A DNA stretch of 64,000 nt, taken from an uncultured Collinsella sp. (lineage in GTDB: Bacteria; Actinomycetota; Coriobacteriia; Coriobacteriales; Coriobacteriaceae). Every line of letters begins with the position of its first letter. The stretch's first letter is position 1. The translations under genes and the position numbers were made by a program. The stretch covers positions 1 to 64,000 of the forward strand of contig UQKM01000003.1 in the NCBI GenBank assembly GCA_900541685.1, given 5' to 3'. Under the pieces are notes generated by a model, which was not told the DNA's origin, did no database searches, and worked only from the letters and a program-made list of their open reading frames with translations. Shown here piece after piece: positions 1 to 8,670 of this stretch.

Positions 1-45
1 ACGAGCGGGGGCTCCTATCTTTTTAGTGCCCTCGGATTGGGTCAT
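1..45 (-). mobile_element. Left end of a second IS110-type element (partial)
   Basis: Read in reverse, bases 2-45 match the left end of the IS110-type element at 30921-30964 at 38 of 44 positions. The match includes the 12-base subterminal repeat GGATTGGGTCAT (34-45). The flank GTGTCTGTC beyond it is also shared. A related insertion sequence therefore lies left of the window, with its transposase expected on the minus strand outside. Confidence 0.7.
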
Positions 46-73
46 AGTGTCTGTCGTTGCCAAAACATCGGCG

Positions 74-129
74 TAGCCATTGGGGACGCTCTTTAATGAC
101 TGGTCGTTTAAGAACGTCCCCAATGGCTA
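74..129. repeat. REP-like hairpin, GGGGACG family
   Basis: An inverted repeat with 15-base arms (TAGCCATTGGGGACG at 74-88 and its complement at 115-129) around a loop with GACTGGTCGTTTAAG. A close relative with the same loop motif is at 30768-30823, also beside an IS110-type end. Partial relatives are near 29413 and 46221. Confidence 0.75.
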
Positions 130-138
130 CACTCAAAA

Positions 139-175
139 ACGGCGCCCGTCGGCGATGTTGCCGGCGGGCGCCGTT
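139..175 (-). terminator. Hairpin downstream of galT
   Basis: Arms AACGGCGCCCG (139-149) and CGGGCGCCGTT (165-175) form a GC-rich stem-loop about 55 bases after the galT stop. It is flanked by short A and T runs and probably ends the galKT transcript. Confidence 0.6.
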
Positions 176-229
176 GTCGTGTGGGCGGTTATGTCGTGTG
201 GACTGCCGTTGAGCGTCCGGGTCTGTGCT

Positions 230-1858
230 CTACAGTGAGTCGATAAAGCGCTGCTGGGCGGCGCGGCCGGCCTCGTCCCATTTAAAGACGCCGGCGTTGT
301 CGAGCACGTGGCCAAACACCACGCCGACCTCCTCGTGCAGGATGCCGATGGCGTTGTCCACCGTAAGCTCGTTCGCGCGGCGAGCAAAGACATCCGCGGC
401 CCATGCGGCGTGGCTACGGCAAAGATCGTCGCTCTCGAGCGCTGCGGCAAGGTCGTAGCTGGCATCGGCCTTGGCTGCCAGCAGGTGCTCGCGGACAGCG
501 CCGAGCTCGGGAACCAGGCGCGGCGGAAGAATAGCCAGGCCCATAACCTCGATCAGGCCGATGTTCTCCTTCTTAATGTGGTGATACTCGGCATGTGGGT
601 GGAAAACGCCCAGCGGATGCTCGTCGGTCGTGATATTGCAGCGAAGCGCCAGGTAGGCCTCGTAAATCTCGCCGCCGGCGTTGCCGCGGGAGTCGACGCG
701 GCGGATGACGGGCGTCACGGTGTTGTGCGCTACGCCGTCGGCCGTGTGCGCGATAACGCCCACAGACTCGTCGGTCCACTCGCGCCAGGCGAGGATAATC
801 TTCTCGGCAGCGTCGAGCAGCTGAGCGCGGTCATGCGAGCGCAGGCGCAGCACCGAGAGTGGCCACTGCAGCACAGTGCCGGTGACCTGGTCAAAACCGG
901 GCACGCTAAACTGCGAGACCTCGGCGGCATGCATCATGGGGAACTCGTGCGCGCCGCCCTGGAAGTGGTCGTGCGACAGAATCGAGCCGCCCACGATAGG
1001 CAGGTCGGCGTTGGAGCCGATGAAGTAATGCGGGAACAGGTCCACAAAGTCGAGCAGGCAGGTCAGGCCCTTGCGGTCGACGTGCATCGGACGATGCTCG
1101 GAGCTCATGGCAATGCAGTGCTCGTTAAAGTACGCGTACGGGCTGTACTGGAAGCCCCAGCGCTCGCCGTCGAGCTGGATGGGGATAACGCGCAGATTCT
1201 GGCGGGCGGGGTGAGCTCCGCCGTCGGCTGCGGCGGAGCGTCCGGGATAGCCCTCGTTTTCGATGCAGAGCTGGCAGGCGGGATACTTCTCGCCCGTGTT
1301 CTTAGCTGCACCTGCCGCGGCGATATCGCGCGGGTCCTTCTCGGGCTTGGACAGGTTGATGGTGATCTCAAGATCGCCCCAGTTGGTGGGGGTGCTCCAT
1401 TTGATGTTGCGCGCGATGGCGGCACGGCGCACGTAGCCGGCGTCGCAGCACAGGCCGTAGAACCAGTCGGTCGCGGCGCGGGGCTCGTTGACGCCCATAC
1501 GTCCGTTGAACTCCTCGTTTACAACCGAAGGCCTCGGCATGAGTACGCCCATGATGTGCATGGCGATGCGGTCGCGGCCCGACGCCGTGTCCTCGGCAGC
1601 ACCGTTGGTAACGGCGGCCTCGGAAAGCGCGGCAAGCGTGCCCTCCAGGTCAAAGTCGGGGAGCGTATCGGGGTGCAAGAGCGAAATCTTCTCGGTCTTG
1701 AGCGCCCAAGCCATGTCGAGCGCGGGGCCCGTGGCGCCGATGCACTCCAAAATAGTGTTGTATGCCCAGATGCGATCGTCCTGTCCGATCATCGATCGGT
1801 GGATGGCATATTCGATGAGGCTCTGTGCAGCCTCGCGCACGTCGGTCATTACAGCCAT
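230..1858 (-). CDS. galT: UDP-glucose--hexose-1-phosphate uridylyltransferase, class II
   Basis: Leloir-pathway enzyme: exchanges UMP between UDP-glucose and galactose-1-phosphate, giving UDP-galactose and glucose-1-phosphate in the cytosol. At 542 residues it fits the long class II family of Gram-positive bacteria rather than the ~350-residue class I enzymes. The nucleotidyl-transfer motif appears as SHDHFQGG near residue 300. The start overlaps the end of galK by 10 bases, so the two are probably translationally coupled. The ATG at 1858 has AAGGGGG about 10 bases upstream; a second ATG at 1849 forms TAATG with the galK stop and is an alternative. No galE is present in the window. Confidence 0.93.
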   Translation of the reverse strand: MAVMTDVREAAQSLIEYAIHRSMIGQDDRIWAYNTILECIGATGPALDMAWALKTEKISLLHPDTLPDFDLEGTLAALSEAAVTNGAAEDTASGRDRIAMHIMGVLMPRPSVVNEEFNGRMGVNEPRAATDWFYGLCCDAGYVRRAAIARNIKWSTPTNWGDLEITINLSKPEKDPRDIAAAGAAKNTGEKYPACQLCIENEGYPGRSAAADGGAHPARQNLRVIPIQLDGERWGFQYSPYAYFNEHCIAMSSEHRPMHVDRKGLTCLLDFVDLFPHYFIGSNADLPIVGGSILSHDHFQGGAHEFPMMHAAEVSQFSVPGFDQVTGTVLQWPLSVLRLRSHDRAQLLDAAEKIILAWREWTDESVGVIAHTADGVAHNTVTPVIRRVDSRGNAGGEIYEAYLALRCNITTDEHPLGVFHPHAEYHHIKKENIGLIEVMGLAILPPRLVPELGAVREHLLAAKADASYDLAAALESDDLCRSHAAWAADVFARRANELTVDNAIGILHEEVGVVFGHVLDNAGVFKWDEAGRAAQQRFIDSL

Positions 1859-3054
1859 GCCGCATAAGCCCCCTTGTCAGAGATGGCGTAGTGACGGGCA
1901 GAGCCCTCGCCCAGCCAGCTGTTCATCTTGGCAATGAAGGTGTCGACCAGATCGAGCGGCACGAAGGCCTGGATGGTGCCGCCGAAGCCGCCGCCGTGAA
2001 TACGAACGGCGCCACGGCCGTCGAGCACATGCTCGGCCAGTGCCAAGGCATACATGGAAGGCTGCTCGGAACCCAGCTTGGCAACAACATTCTGCAGGTA
2101 CATGGCGGAGCTGGCGCCGGATTCGCGCGTCAGGACCAGGAACTGGTCAATGTCGCCGGCGTTCAGAGCTGCCCAGCGCTTGTCGACCAGGCCGTTCTCG
2201 TACCAGTAGTGAACGGCGCGCAGGCAGGCGCGGTCGCCCAGCTTGGCGCGCAGCTCAGGGAGCTTGGCGTCAAAGTCGGCGACGTCGACCTCGCACAGGC
2301 GCGCCTTGCCAAACTCGGCGGCGACGTCCTGCATCTCGCGCGGAACGGCGGCGTAGTCGTCAGTGGCGGCTACGTGGTCGGCACCGACCTTAACGAGCAC
2401 GAGCGCATAGCCGTGATCCTCAAAGTTGAGCTCGAGCTTCTGGGTCTTAGGCTGAGCCTGATCCTCAAAGTTCATGTAGGCAAGGCCGCCCAGGCACACG
2501 GCGGCTTGGTCCATCAGACCGCAGGGCTTGCCGTAGTAGTTGTTCTCGGTGCGCTGGCTCATCTGCGCAAGCGCGACGGGCTCAATGGCGGGCGCGCCCC
2601 AGAGGGTTTCCATGGCACGACCGTATGCGGCCTCGACGGCAGCGGAGCTGGAAAGGCCGCCGCCCGAGGGAACGGAGCAGGTGAAGGCGAAGTCGAAGCC
2701 TTGGGGCTCAACACCAAGCGCTGCGACCTCGTGGGCCATACCACGCACGAGGCTTGCGGACGTGCCTTTCTCGGACTCTTGAATATCCAGCGTGTCGAGC
2801 GTGATCTCAAACGTAGGATAGCCCTCGTCGGCGACGCGAATCTTGTTGGAGTCGGTTGCCACGGCGATGCCGTCAACGGCGACATCGAGCGAGCCGGCGA
2901 TAACGTGGCCACCCTCGTGGTCGGTGTGGTTGCCGCTGATCTCGGAACGGCCGGGCGCGTGCACGTAGAGCACCTGGCGGTCGCCGATGGGGCCAAACTC
3001 CTCCTCAAACAGCTTGGTGAGCGTGGCGAGCATTTTATCGTCGGGGGCGGTCAT
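1849..3054 (-). CDS. galK: Galactokinase
   Basis: Phosphorylates galactose to galactose-1-phosphate with ATP, the first committed Leloir step. GHMP-kinase family, 401 residues, the normal length. The galactokinase signature is seen as GRSEISGNHTDHEGG near residue 33, the ATP-binding motif as GGGLSSSAA near residue 130, and the C-terminal glycine motif as GGGFGGT near residue 355. It is the first gene of a galKT unit with its own upstream region (3055-3178) that carries an operator copy about 45 bases before the start. galM lies further upstream in the same direction. Confidence 0.95.
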   Translation of the reverse strand: MTAPDDKMLATLTKLFEEEFGPIGDRQVLYVHAPGRSEISGNHTDHEGGHVIAGSLDVAVDGIAVATDSNKIRVADEGYPTFEITLDTLDIQESEKGTSASLVRGMAHEVAALGVEPQGFDFAFTCSVPSGGGLSSSAAVEAAYGRAMETLWGAPAIEPVALAQMSQRTENNYYGKPCGLMDQAAVCLGGLAYMNFEDQAQPKTQKLELNFEDHGYALVLVKVGADHVAATDDYAAVPREMQDVAAEFGKARLCEVDVADFDAKLPELRAKLGDRACLRAVHYWYENGLVDKRWAALNAGDIDQFLVLTRESGASSAMYLQNVVAKLGSEQPSMYALALAEHVLDGRGAVRIHGGGFGGTIQAFVPLDLVDTFIAKMNSWLGEGSARHYAISDKGAYAAWL

Positions 3055-3098
3055 GGTGTCTTCCTTTCTTGGTTATCCCGAGTTATCGGGCTTTGCTT

Positions 3099-3116
3099 AT
3101 GAGTACGTAAACATAT
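3099..3116. promoter_or_regulatory. Putative galactose-regulon operator 1 (galK)
   Basis: ATGAGTACGTAAACATAT, 45 bases before galK. It is one of five copies of TGAGTACGTwAACA. The core is a quasi-palindrome around a central CG (TGnnTA-CG-TAnnCA), as expected for a LacI-family operator. The regulator is inferred to be the gene at 4556. Confidence 0.65.
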
Positions 3117-3178
3117 CAAGGTGCAAGGGAGTAAGCGGGAGTCATAACGCTGCTCCCTCGCACCTCGACGAGGGTGGG

Positions 3179-4255
3179 TTAACAAACGGTCGAGAATCGG
3201 TAGACGATCGTCGAGCTAAACGGGTGGTCAGGTGTGCAGACGGGATGCGCCCAATCTGTGTGATGGTTGTTGTCAGGCCAAAACTCGGGCTCAAATGCGA
3301 CGCCGTCGCGAGGACCGTAGCTGCAGCCGTCTTTGGCGTCGATATCGCTGAGCCAGTTGCCGGTATACAGATGTGCGCCCGGTGCGGTTACGAAGATGTC
3401 GAGCGTGCGGCGCGAGTTTGGATCTTGCAGGTGCAGTGCGTGGCGCGGGTCGGCGTCGGGGGCGAAGCCATCCAGGCAGAAACAATGGTCAAAGCCCCGT
3501 GCAATCTTGAGCTGCTCGTCGTTCGTATCGATGTCACGGCCGAGCGCCTTGGGTGCGCGGAAATCGAACGGCGTGCCGGCCACGGGGCGAACCTCGCCAG
3601 AAGAGACGTTGTCCTGGCGCTGGGAGAGGAAAGCCTCGGCGTCGATAGTCACGACCTGGTCCAGAACCGTGCCGGCATCGTGCCCCGCAAGGTTGAAGTA
3701 CGTGTGGTTGGTCATGTTGACGAAGGTGTCGGCATCGGTAACGCAGCTTTGCGTGCAGGTGAGCTCTGCGGCACCCGTTGGCCCCGCCTGCAGGACATAG
3801 GCAACGGTAAAGGTGCGGTTGCCCGGGAGGCCCAGTTCGCCGTCGGCCAACTTGCATGTAAAACTCACCGTGTTGGTAATCTCGTCGACTGTGGCGTTCC
3901 ACACGCGCTTATGAAGGCCATGCTCAAGGTCGGTGTGCAGATTATTGGCTTTGTCAGGACCATCGTTGCATGCCATCTGATAGACCGTGCCGGCAATCTC
4001 GATTTGGCCTTTATCCGTTCGGTTGGCCGAAGGGCCAATAGTTCCGCCGTAGCACGCCGGATTGTCGAAGTAGCCATCGAGGGCATCGAAGCCGAGCGCG
4101 ATGTCGGCAACATCGCCTGAGGCATCGGGAACCTCGATGCCAAGGATGGTCGCGCCATAGTCCATGACGCGCACGCGGGCACCTGCGCAAACAAGGTTAT
4201 AGACCGTAACCGGCGAGCCGCTGGGGGCGGTGCCGAACGGAGTTGTGGTAATCAT
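3179..4255 (-). CDS. galM: Aldose 1-epimerase (galactose mutarotase)
   Basis: Interconverts beta- and alpha-galactose so that GalK can act. 358 residues, normal for GalM. The substrate-binding Asn-Arg pair is seen in NRTDKG near residue 87, the conserved His segment in NLHTDLEHGLHKRVW, and the catalytic His in NHTYFNLAG near residue 183. It is divergent from the LacI-type regulator. Its upstream region holds one operator about 75 bases before the start and another near the regulator. The gap to galK contains a weak CCCTCG/CGAGGG dyad just after the stop and a galK operator, so galM and galKT can be controlled together without being a single transcript. Confidence 0.93.
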   Translation of the reverse strand: MITTTPFGTAPSGSPVTVYNLVCAGARVRVMDYGATILGIEVPDASGDVADIALGFDALDGYFDNPACYGGTIGPSANRTDKGQIEIAGTVYQMACNDGPDKANNLHTDLEHGLHKRVWNATVDEITNTVSFTCKLADGELGLPGNRTFTVAYVLQAGPTGAAELTCTQSCVTDADTFVNMTNHTYFNLAGHDAGTVLDQVVTIDAEAFLSQRQDNVSSGEVRPVAGTPFDFRAPKALGRDIDTNDEQLKIARGFDHCFCLDGFAPDADPRHALHLQDPNSRRTLDIFVTAPGAHLYTGNWLSDIDAKDGCSYGPRDGVAFEPEFWPDNNHHTDWAHPVCTPDHPFSSTIVYRFSTVC

Positions 4256-4330
4256 GAGCGTCCTTTCGAATACGACGCCATGGCCTGAGCGCCCGGAGCG
4301 CAGGCCATCATGGTATCGGTGTGTTTACGT

Positions 4331-4351
4331 CATATGTTAACGTACTCATAG
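4331..4351. promoter_or_regulatory. Putative galactose-regulon operator 2 (galM)
   Basis: Reverse-orientation copy of the motif (CATATGTTAACGTACTCATA), about 75 bases upstream of galM in the galM/galR divergent region. Confidence 0.65.
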
Positions 4352-4457
4352 CCTGGAACCACTGACTTATTCGCTTTCCTGCAATCGGTCGAAAATAAGC
4401 CGTGAACGGTATTCAGGTGGTGTTGAGGGCGCTGCATAACTGCTGATAGGTATAGTA

Positions 4458-4473
4458 GAGTACGTTAACATTA
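4458..4473. promoter_or_regulatory. Putative galactose-regulon operator 3 (regulator)
   Basis: GAGTACGTTAACATTA, about 83 bases upstream of the LacI-type gene and on its strand. It lies about 110 bases from operator 2 and suggests autoregulation or looping across the divergent promoters. Confidence 0.6.
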
Positions 4474-4555
4474 TCGATAGACAACAAAGCCTCCTGTGTG
4501 ATCTGCAATTTCGCATGGGGTATTTAGGCTTCCTACAGGAGCGAAGGTGATCTTT

Positions 4556-5587
4556 ATGGCAAGGCGCCCTTCCAACGACACGGGTTCGCGTCCGGTTTCC
4601 ATGGCCGACGTTGCCCGCGCTGCCGGTGTTTCGCAGCAGACGGTTTCGCGCGTTGCCAACGGATTGCCCAACGTGAACGAGCAGACGCGTCAGCGCGTGC
4701 AGGCAGCCATGCAGGAGCTCGGTTTCCGTCCGAGCTATGCCGGCCGTTCGCTGCGTGACGGCCGTTACCATTCGGTCGGCCTTTGCATCAACGATGTCAC
4801 CAAGTTTGGCAACCTTACGATGATCGACGGCATTGCCAGCGCGGCCCGCGAGCGCGGCTGCGCCATCACGCTGGTCGAGATGTCCAAGACCGAGGAGTTC
4901 TCGCTTGCCGAGGCAACGCGTCGCATGGCCGCGCTGCCCGTGGACGGCATCATTATCGGCATGAGCCGTATGGCGCCTGATTTTGAGACATTCGATCCGC
5001 TACCGGGTATTGGCACGGTCATCGTCACCATGTATGCTCACCCGCGGGTAACCACGGTCGACTCTGACCACTATGGCTGCTCTCTACTGCTTATGGATCA
5101 TCTGTTTGAGCTGGGCCACGAGCAAATTCGCTTTATCGGCGGTCCGTCCTTCTCGGTCGACGAACAGTTCCGCCGGGCTGGTTGGAGAGATTCTCTCGAG
5201 CGCAGGCATATCAAAATGGCTGAACCGCTCGAGGGCGACTGGTCTGCCAACAGCGGTTACGAAGCCGGCAGGTACCTGGCCGAGCATGACCGCACCATGA
5301 CGGCGATCTATGCGGCAAACGATCAGATGGCAAATGGCGCGATTGCCGCGCTGCGTGATAGCGGTCTGCGCGTGCCCGAGGACGTGAGCGTGGTGGGCGT
5401 CGACGATTCACTCGACGACTTTGTCGCGCACAACGAGCTCACGACCGTGCGATTCGATCTACATCAGCGCGGACGCGAGGTGTTCGAGCATGCGGTTCCC
5501 AAAGCGGGGACGTCGGGCAAAACCGTCGCCATTCGCATTCCCGGCCAGCTTATCGTCCGACATACCACAGCAAGGCCGCGCGCATAG
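4556..5587 (+). CDS. LacI-family transcriptional regulator of galactose genes
   Basis: DNA-binding repressor of the LacI/GalR family, 343 residues. An N-terminal helix-turn-helix (SMADVARAAGVSQQTVSRV, residues ~15-33) is followed by the hinge helix region and a periplasmic-binding-protein-like sugar domain ending in the typical C-terminal pattern (VPEDVSVVGVDDS). The ATG at 4556 is preferred because GAAGGTGA lies 5 bases upstream; an in-frame GTG at 4547 would put the start inside that ribosome site. It is divergent from galM and next to two copies of the shared operator, so control of gal and mgl genes by this protein is a strong inference. The inducer is not shown by sequence. Confidence 0.9.
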   Translation: MARRPSNDTGSRPVSMADVARAAGVSQQTVSRVANGLPNVNEQTRQRVQAAMQELGFRPSYAGRSLRDGRYHSVGLCINDVTKFGNLTMIDGIASAARERGCAITLVEMSKTEEFSLAEATRRMAALPVDGIIIGMSRMAPDFETFDPLPGIGTVIVTMYAHPRVTTVDSDHYGCSLLLMDHLFELGHEQIRFIGGPSFSVDEQFRRAGWRDSLERRHIKMAEPLEGDWSANSGYEAGRYLAEHDRTMTAIYAANDQMANGAIAALRDSGLRVPEDVSVVGVDDSLDDFVAHNELTTVRFDLHQRGREVFEHAVPKAGTSGKTVAIRIPGQLIVRHTTARPRA

Positions 5588-5716
5588 TTTTCACAGGTCA
5601 ACGGCTCAACGTTGCATATCAATAACAATCGGTAAGGATGCTGGCAGATAGCTGTTGAGATGCAGCCGAGTGCTATGATAGACGGGCTCTTTTGTCTATC
5701 TAGGAGGCTTTGCCTG

Positions 5717-6877
5717 ATGGAGATCACCAAGGATATCCGCTACGTTGGCGTCGACGATCACGACATTGACCTGTTCGAGGGCCAGTACGATGTGTCCGAG
5801 AACGGTATGGCATACAACAGCTACGTTATCTTGGGCGAAAAGATCGCTGTCGCCGATTCAGTCGACGGCGGTTTTGTTGACGAGTGGCTCGGCAACATCG
5901 AGGCCGTGCTCGATGGCCGTACGCCCGATTACCTGGTCGTTCACCATATGGAGCCCGACCACTCTGCTGGCATCGTCGCCTTTATGGAGCGCTACCCCCA
6001 GGCCCAGATCGTGGCCAGCATGGGCGCCTTCCGTATGATGGTCAACTACTTCGGCACCGATTATCCCGAGCGTAAGATGGTCGTCAAAGATGGCGACGTG
6101 CTCGACCTGGGCGGCCACAGCCTGACGTTTGTCGGCGCCCCCAACGTTCACTGGCCCGAGGTGCTGTTCTCTTACGAGGTCACCGACAAGGTGCTCTTTA
6201 GTGCCGACGGCTTTGGTAAGTTTGGCGCCAACGACATCGAAGATCCGGAAGGCTGGGCCTGCGAGGCGCGCCGCTACTACTTTGGCATCGTCGGTAAGTT
6301 CGGCAAGTTCGTGCAGGCCGTGCTCAAGAAGGCCGCCGACCTGGACATCCAGATCATCTGCCCGCTCCACGGCCCCGTGCTGACCGAGAACCTGGGCTAC
6401 TACCTCGACACCTACAACACCTGGTCGAGCTATCAGCCCGAGGACGAGGGCATCACCATTGTCTACGCGAGCGTCTACGGCCATCTGAAGGCTGCCGTTG
6501 AGGAGCTTGCATCTGCGCTCGAGGCTCGCGGCCAGAAGGTTTCCGTCTTTGACTTGGCTCGCGACGACATGGCCGAGGCCGTTGAGGACGCGTTCCGCTA
6601 CGACCGCCTGGTGCTCGCCTCCATCACCTATCAGGGCGAGATCTTCCCGTTCATGAGCACCTTCATCCATACGCTCGCCGAGCATGCCTACCAGAACCGC
6701 ACCGTGGCGCTCGTCGAGGCCGGTTCCTGGGCGCCCGCGGCTGCCAAGGTTATGACCAAGGGGCTCGAGGGTATGAAGGACATCACGCTGACGCAGAATA
6801 AGGTGACCGTCCTGGGTTCGCTCAACGACGCATCGCGCGCCCAGATTGAGGCCCTCGCTGACGAGCTCTCCAAGTAG
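5717..6877 (+). CDS. Flavodiiron protein (FprA type)
   Basis: Reduces O2 to water or NO to N2O at a non-heme diiron site, protecting anaerobes. 386 residues: an N-terminal metallo-beta-lactamase-like domain (1-~250) and a C-terminal flavodoxin domain (~255-386). Iron ligands are visible as HHMEPDH, the His of NVHWPE, the Asp of FSADGFG and the His of CPLHGP. The FMN loop is YASVYGHLKAA. ATG 5717 has AGGAGG nine bases upstream and is preferred to an in-frame start at 5660. No rubredoxin domain is fused, so a separate electron donor is needed. A REP-like hairpin follows the stop. Confidence 0.93.
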   Translation: MEITKDIRYVGVDDHDIDLFEGQYDVSENGMAYNSYVILGEKIAVADSVDGGFVDEWLGNIEAVLDGRTPDYLVVHHMEPDHSAGIVAFMERYPQAQIVASMGAFRMMVNYFGTDYPERKMVVKDGDVLDLGGHSLTFVGAPNVHWPEVLFSYEVTDKVLFSADGFGKFGANDIEDPEGWACEARRYYFGIVGKFGKFVQAVLKKAADLDIQIICPLHGPVLTENLGYYLDTYNTWSSYQPEDEGITIVYASVYGHLKAAVEELASALEARGQKVSVFDLARDDMAEAVEDAFRYDRLVLASITYQGEIFPFMSTFIHTLAEHAYQNRTVALVEAGSWAPAAAKVMTKGLEGMKDITLTQNKVTVLGSLNDASRAQIEALADELSK

Positions 6878-6900
6878 CGATACGTTCACGTTTAACGCTC

Positions 6901-6945
6901 AAACCACCACAAAGGGGACAGGCACCTTTGTGGTGGTTTTTGTTT
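6901..6945. terminator. CCACCACAAAGG repeat hairpin, copy 1
   Basis: Perfect 15-base arms (AAACCACCACAAAGG and its complement) with a short loop, followed by TTTTTGTTT. It can act as a terminator after the flavodiiron gene. The same hairpin recurs at 12556 and 29332. Confidence 0.75.
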
Positions 6946-7288
6946 AGGGGCAAATGCCGATGATAAAACGCTTGACTCTGTCGTTACCTGCGGCGATGGC
7001 AGAGTGCTTATCTAAAAGCACCCCCATTTACCTCGCATTATTTTAAAACGCGGCATACCGTTCGCGTGCTCATATCGACGGTTCGGCGTCTTCGATGAAA
7101 CTCTGGACAGTCTTTATTCCTCAGGCTGTTAACGTACTCATTAACGACTCGTCTCTGCTGCTGCGCTGCGGCGGGGAGTTGGAGCCCGCCGAGGGGCAAG
7201 GATGTTAGCGCAAACATCCACGCTTCCCCGGCGCTCACTTTGGTAGTCAAAGCGCATTAAGGGATGCGCTAAGAAAGGGGAATTCCTC
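6946..7288 (+). promoter_or_regulatory. Upstream region of the galactose ABC importer
   Basis: A 343-base region without a credible gene. It carries an operator copy at 7126-7145 (CTGTTAACGTACTCATTAAC) about 145 bases before the binding-protein start, and AAGGGG as the ribosome site at 7277. TTGACT near 6972 could be a -35 element, but no clear -10 was confirmed. Confidence 0.55.
7126..7145. promoter_or_regulatory. Putative galactose-regulon operator 4 (importer)
   Basis: Reverse-orientation copy of TGAGTACGTwAACA upstream of the binding-protein gene. It ties the importer to the gal genes. Confidence 0.65.
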
Positions 7289-8590
7289 ATGGCACTTTCT
7301 CGTCGTCAATTCCTTCAGGCTTGCGGCCTCGGCGTGATGAGCGTCGCTACTGCCGGCTCCCTCGTGGGCTGCGGTGGCTCTGGTAGCGAGGGCGGCTCTG
7401 CTGCCGCTAGCGGTACCGCCAACGCTCAGAAGCCGGTCGTTTTCTACAACCGCCAGCCTTCTAACTCTTCTACCGGCGAGCTGGATATGACCACGCTCAA
7501 GTGGAACGACGACACCTACTACGTCGGCTTCGACGCCAAGCAGGGCGGCGAGCTCGAGGGTCAGATGGTCGTCGAGTACATCAAGGCCCATGCAGCCGAT
7601 ATCGACCGCAACGGTGACGGCGTCATTGGCTACGTCCTCGCCATCGGTGACGTGGGACACAACGACTCCATCGCTCGTACCCGTGGCTGCCGCAAGGCCC
7701 TGGGCACCGCTGTCGAGAAGGACGGCCAGATCGTTTCTGACCCCGTCGGCACCAACACGGACGGCAAGTCCGACAAGGTCAAGGACGGCGAGATCGAGGT
7801 CGACGGCAAGAAGTTCAAGATCCGTGAGCTCGCCAGCCAGGAGATGAAGACCTCCGCCGGCGCCACTTGGGACGCTCCGACCGCCGGTAACGCTCTGTCC
7901 GGCACCTGGGCTTCCGCTTTCGGTGAGCAGATCGATATCGTTGTCTCCAACAACGACGGCATGGGCATGTCCATGTACTCCAACTGGGCCAAGGAGAACA
8001 AGGTCCCCGTCTTTGGTTACGACGCCAACTCCGACGCCGTTGCCGCCCTGGGCGACGCCGACTTCCCCTATGGTGGCACCATTTCCCAGAACCCCGCTGT
8101 CCAGGCTTACCTCACCCTGCGTCTGCTCCGCAACTCTCTTGACGGCGTCGACGTCAACACCGGCGTGGGCAAGGCTGACGATGCCGGTAACGTCATCGCC
8201 GAGGATGACTTCAAGTTCAGCAAGGACGATCGCTCCTTCTACGCTATGAATCTCGAGGTCACGGCAGACAATTATAAGGACTTCACCGACCCGGCGAACA
8301 CCCTGTACGAGACGGCTCAGGCCCAACTCGACGAGAAGGACAGCCCCAAGAAGAAGGTCTGGCTGAGCATCTACAACTCCGCCGACAACTTCCTGGGCTC
8401 CACCTACAAGCCGCTGCTCGAGAAGTATGCTCCGCTGCTCAACCTCGATCTCGAAGTTGTCCAGGGCGACGGCCAGAACGAGTCCTCCATTACCAACAAG
8501 CTTGGCAACCCGGCTGACTTTGATGCCTTTGCCATCAACATGGTGAAGACCGACAACGGCGCTTCCTACACGTCGATTCTTGGCCAGTAG
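7289..8590 (+). CDS. mglB: Galactose/glucose-binding lipoprotein, circularly permuted MglB
   Basis: Extracytoplasmic sugar-binding protein of the importer, 433 residues. Residues 1-28 are a lipoprotein signal with a twin-arginine start (SRRQF) and lipobox LVGC (Cys28). Compared with E. coli MglB the order is changed. Residues ~49-332 match the region from the VPVVFFNKEP strand to the C-terminus, and residues ~356-433 (VWLSIYNSADNF ... FDAFAINMVK) match the E. coli N-terminus. A linker (~333-355) joins the old C- and N-ends. All sugar contacts are kept: Asn54, His124, Asp126, Arg130, Trp194, Asn222, Asp245, Asn268, Asp366 and Phe368. A calcium loop DIDRNGDGVI is at 104-113. The start has AAGGGG upstream. 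Confidence 0.88.
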   Translation: MALSRRQFLQACGLGVMSVATAGSLVGCGGSGSEGGSAAASGTANAQKPVVFYNRQPSNSSTGELDMTTLKWNDDTYYVGFDAKQGGELEGQMVVEYIKAHAADIDRNGDGVIGYVLAIGDVGHNDSIARTRGCRKALGTAVEKDGQIVSDPVGTNTDGKSDKVKDGEIEVDGKKFKIRELASQEMKTSAGATWDAPTAGNALSGTWASAFGEQIDIVVSNNDGMGMSMYSNWAKENKVPVFGYDANSDAVAALGDADFPYGGTISQNPAVQAYLTLRLLRNSLDGVDVNTGVGKADDAGNVIAEDDFKFSKDDRSFYAMNLEVTADNYKDFTDPANTLYETAQAQLDEKDSPKKKVWLSIYNSADNFLGSTYKPLLEKYAPLLNLDLEVVQGDGQNESSITNKLGNPADFDAFAINMVKTDNGASYTSILGQ

Positions 8591-8626
8591 GCCAACGATT
8601 GCTCGCGAGAGCATGTAGGCATGTTG

Positions 8627-8662
8627 GCAAGGGGGATCAGGAGACTGCTCCCCCTTGCTTTT
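8627..8662 (+). terminator. Terminator between mglB and mglA
   Basis: Arms GCAAGGGGGA (8627-8636) and TCCCCCTTGC (8649-8658) followed by TTTTC. It probably causes most transcripts to stop after the binding protein, so that this protein exceeds the ATPase and permease. Confidence 0.75.
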
Positions 8663-8670
8663 CAGAGACC

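Noticed and set aside
308..1867. 519-codon open frame antisense to galT, and similar long antisense frames opposite galK, galM, pflB, aguA and thrC
   Set aside because: They mirror the GC-rich third positions of the real genes, have low-complexity or non-family translations and no ribosome sites of their own.
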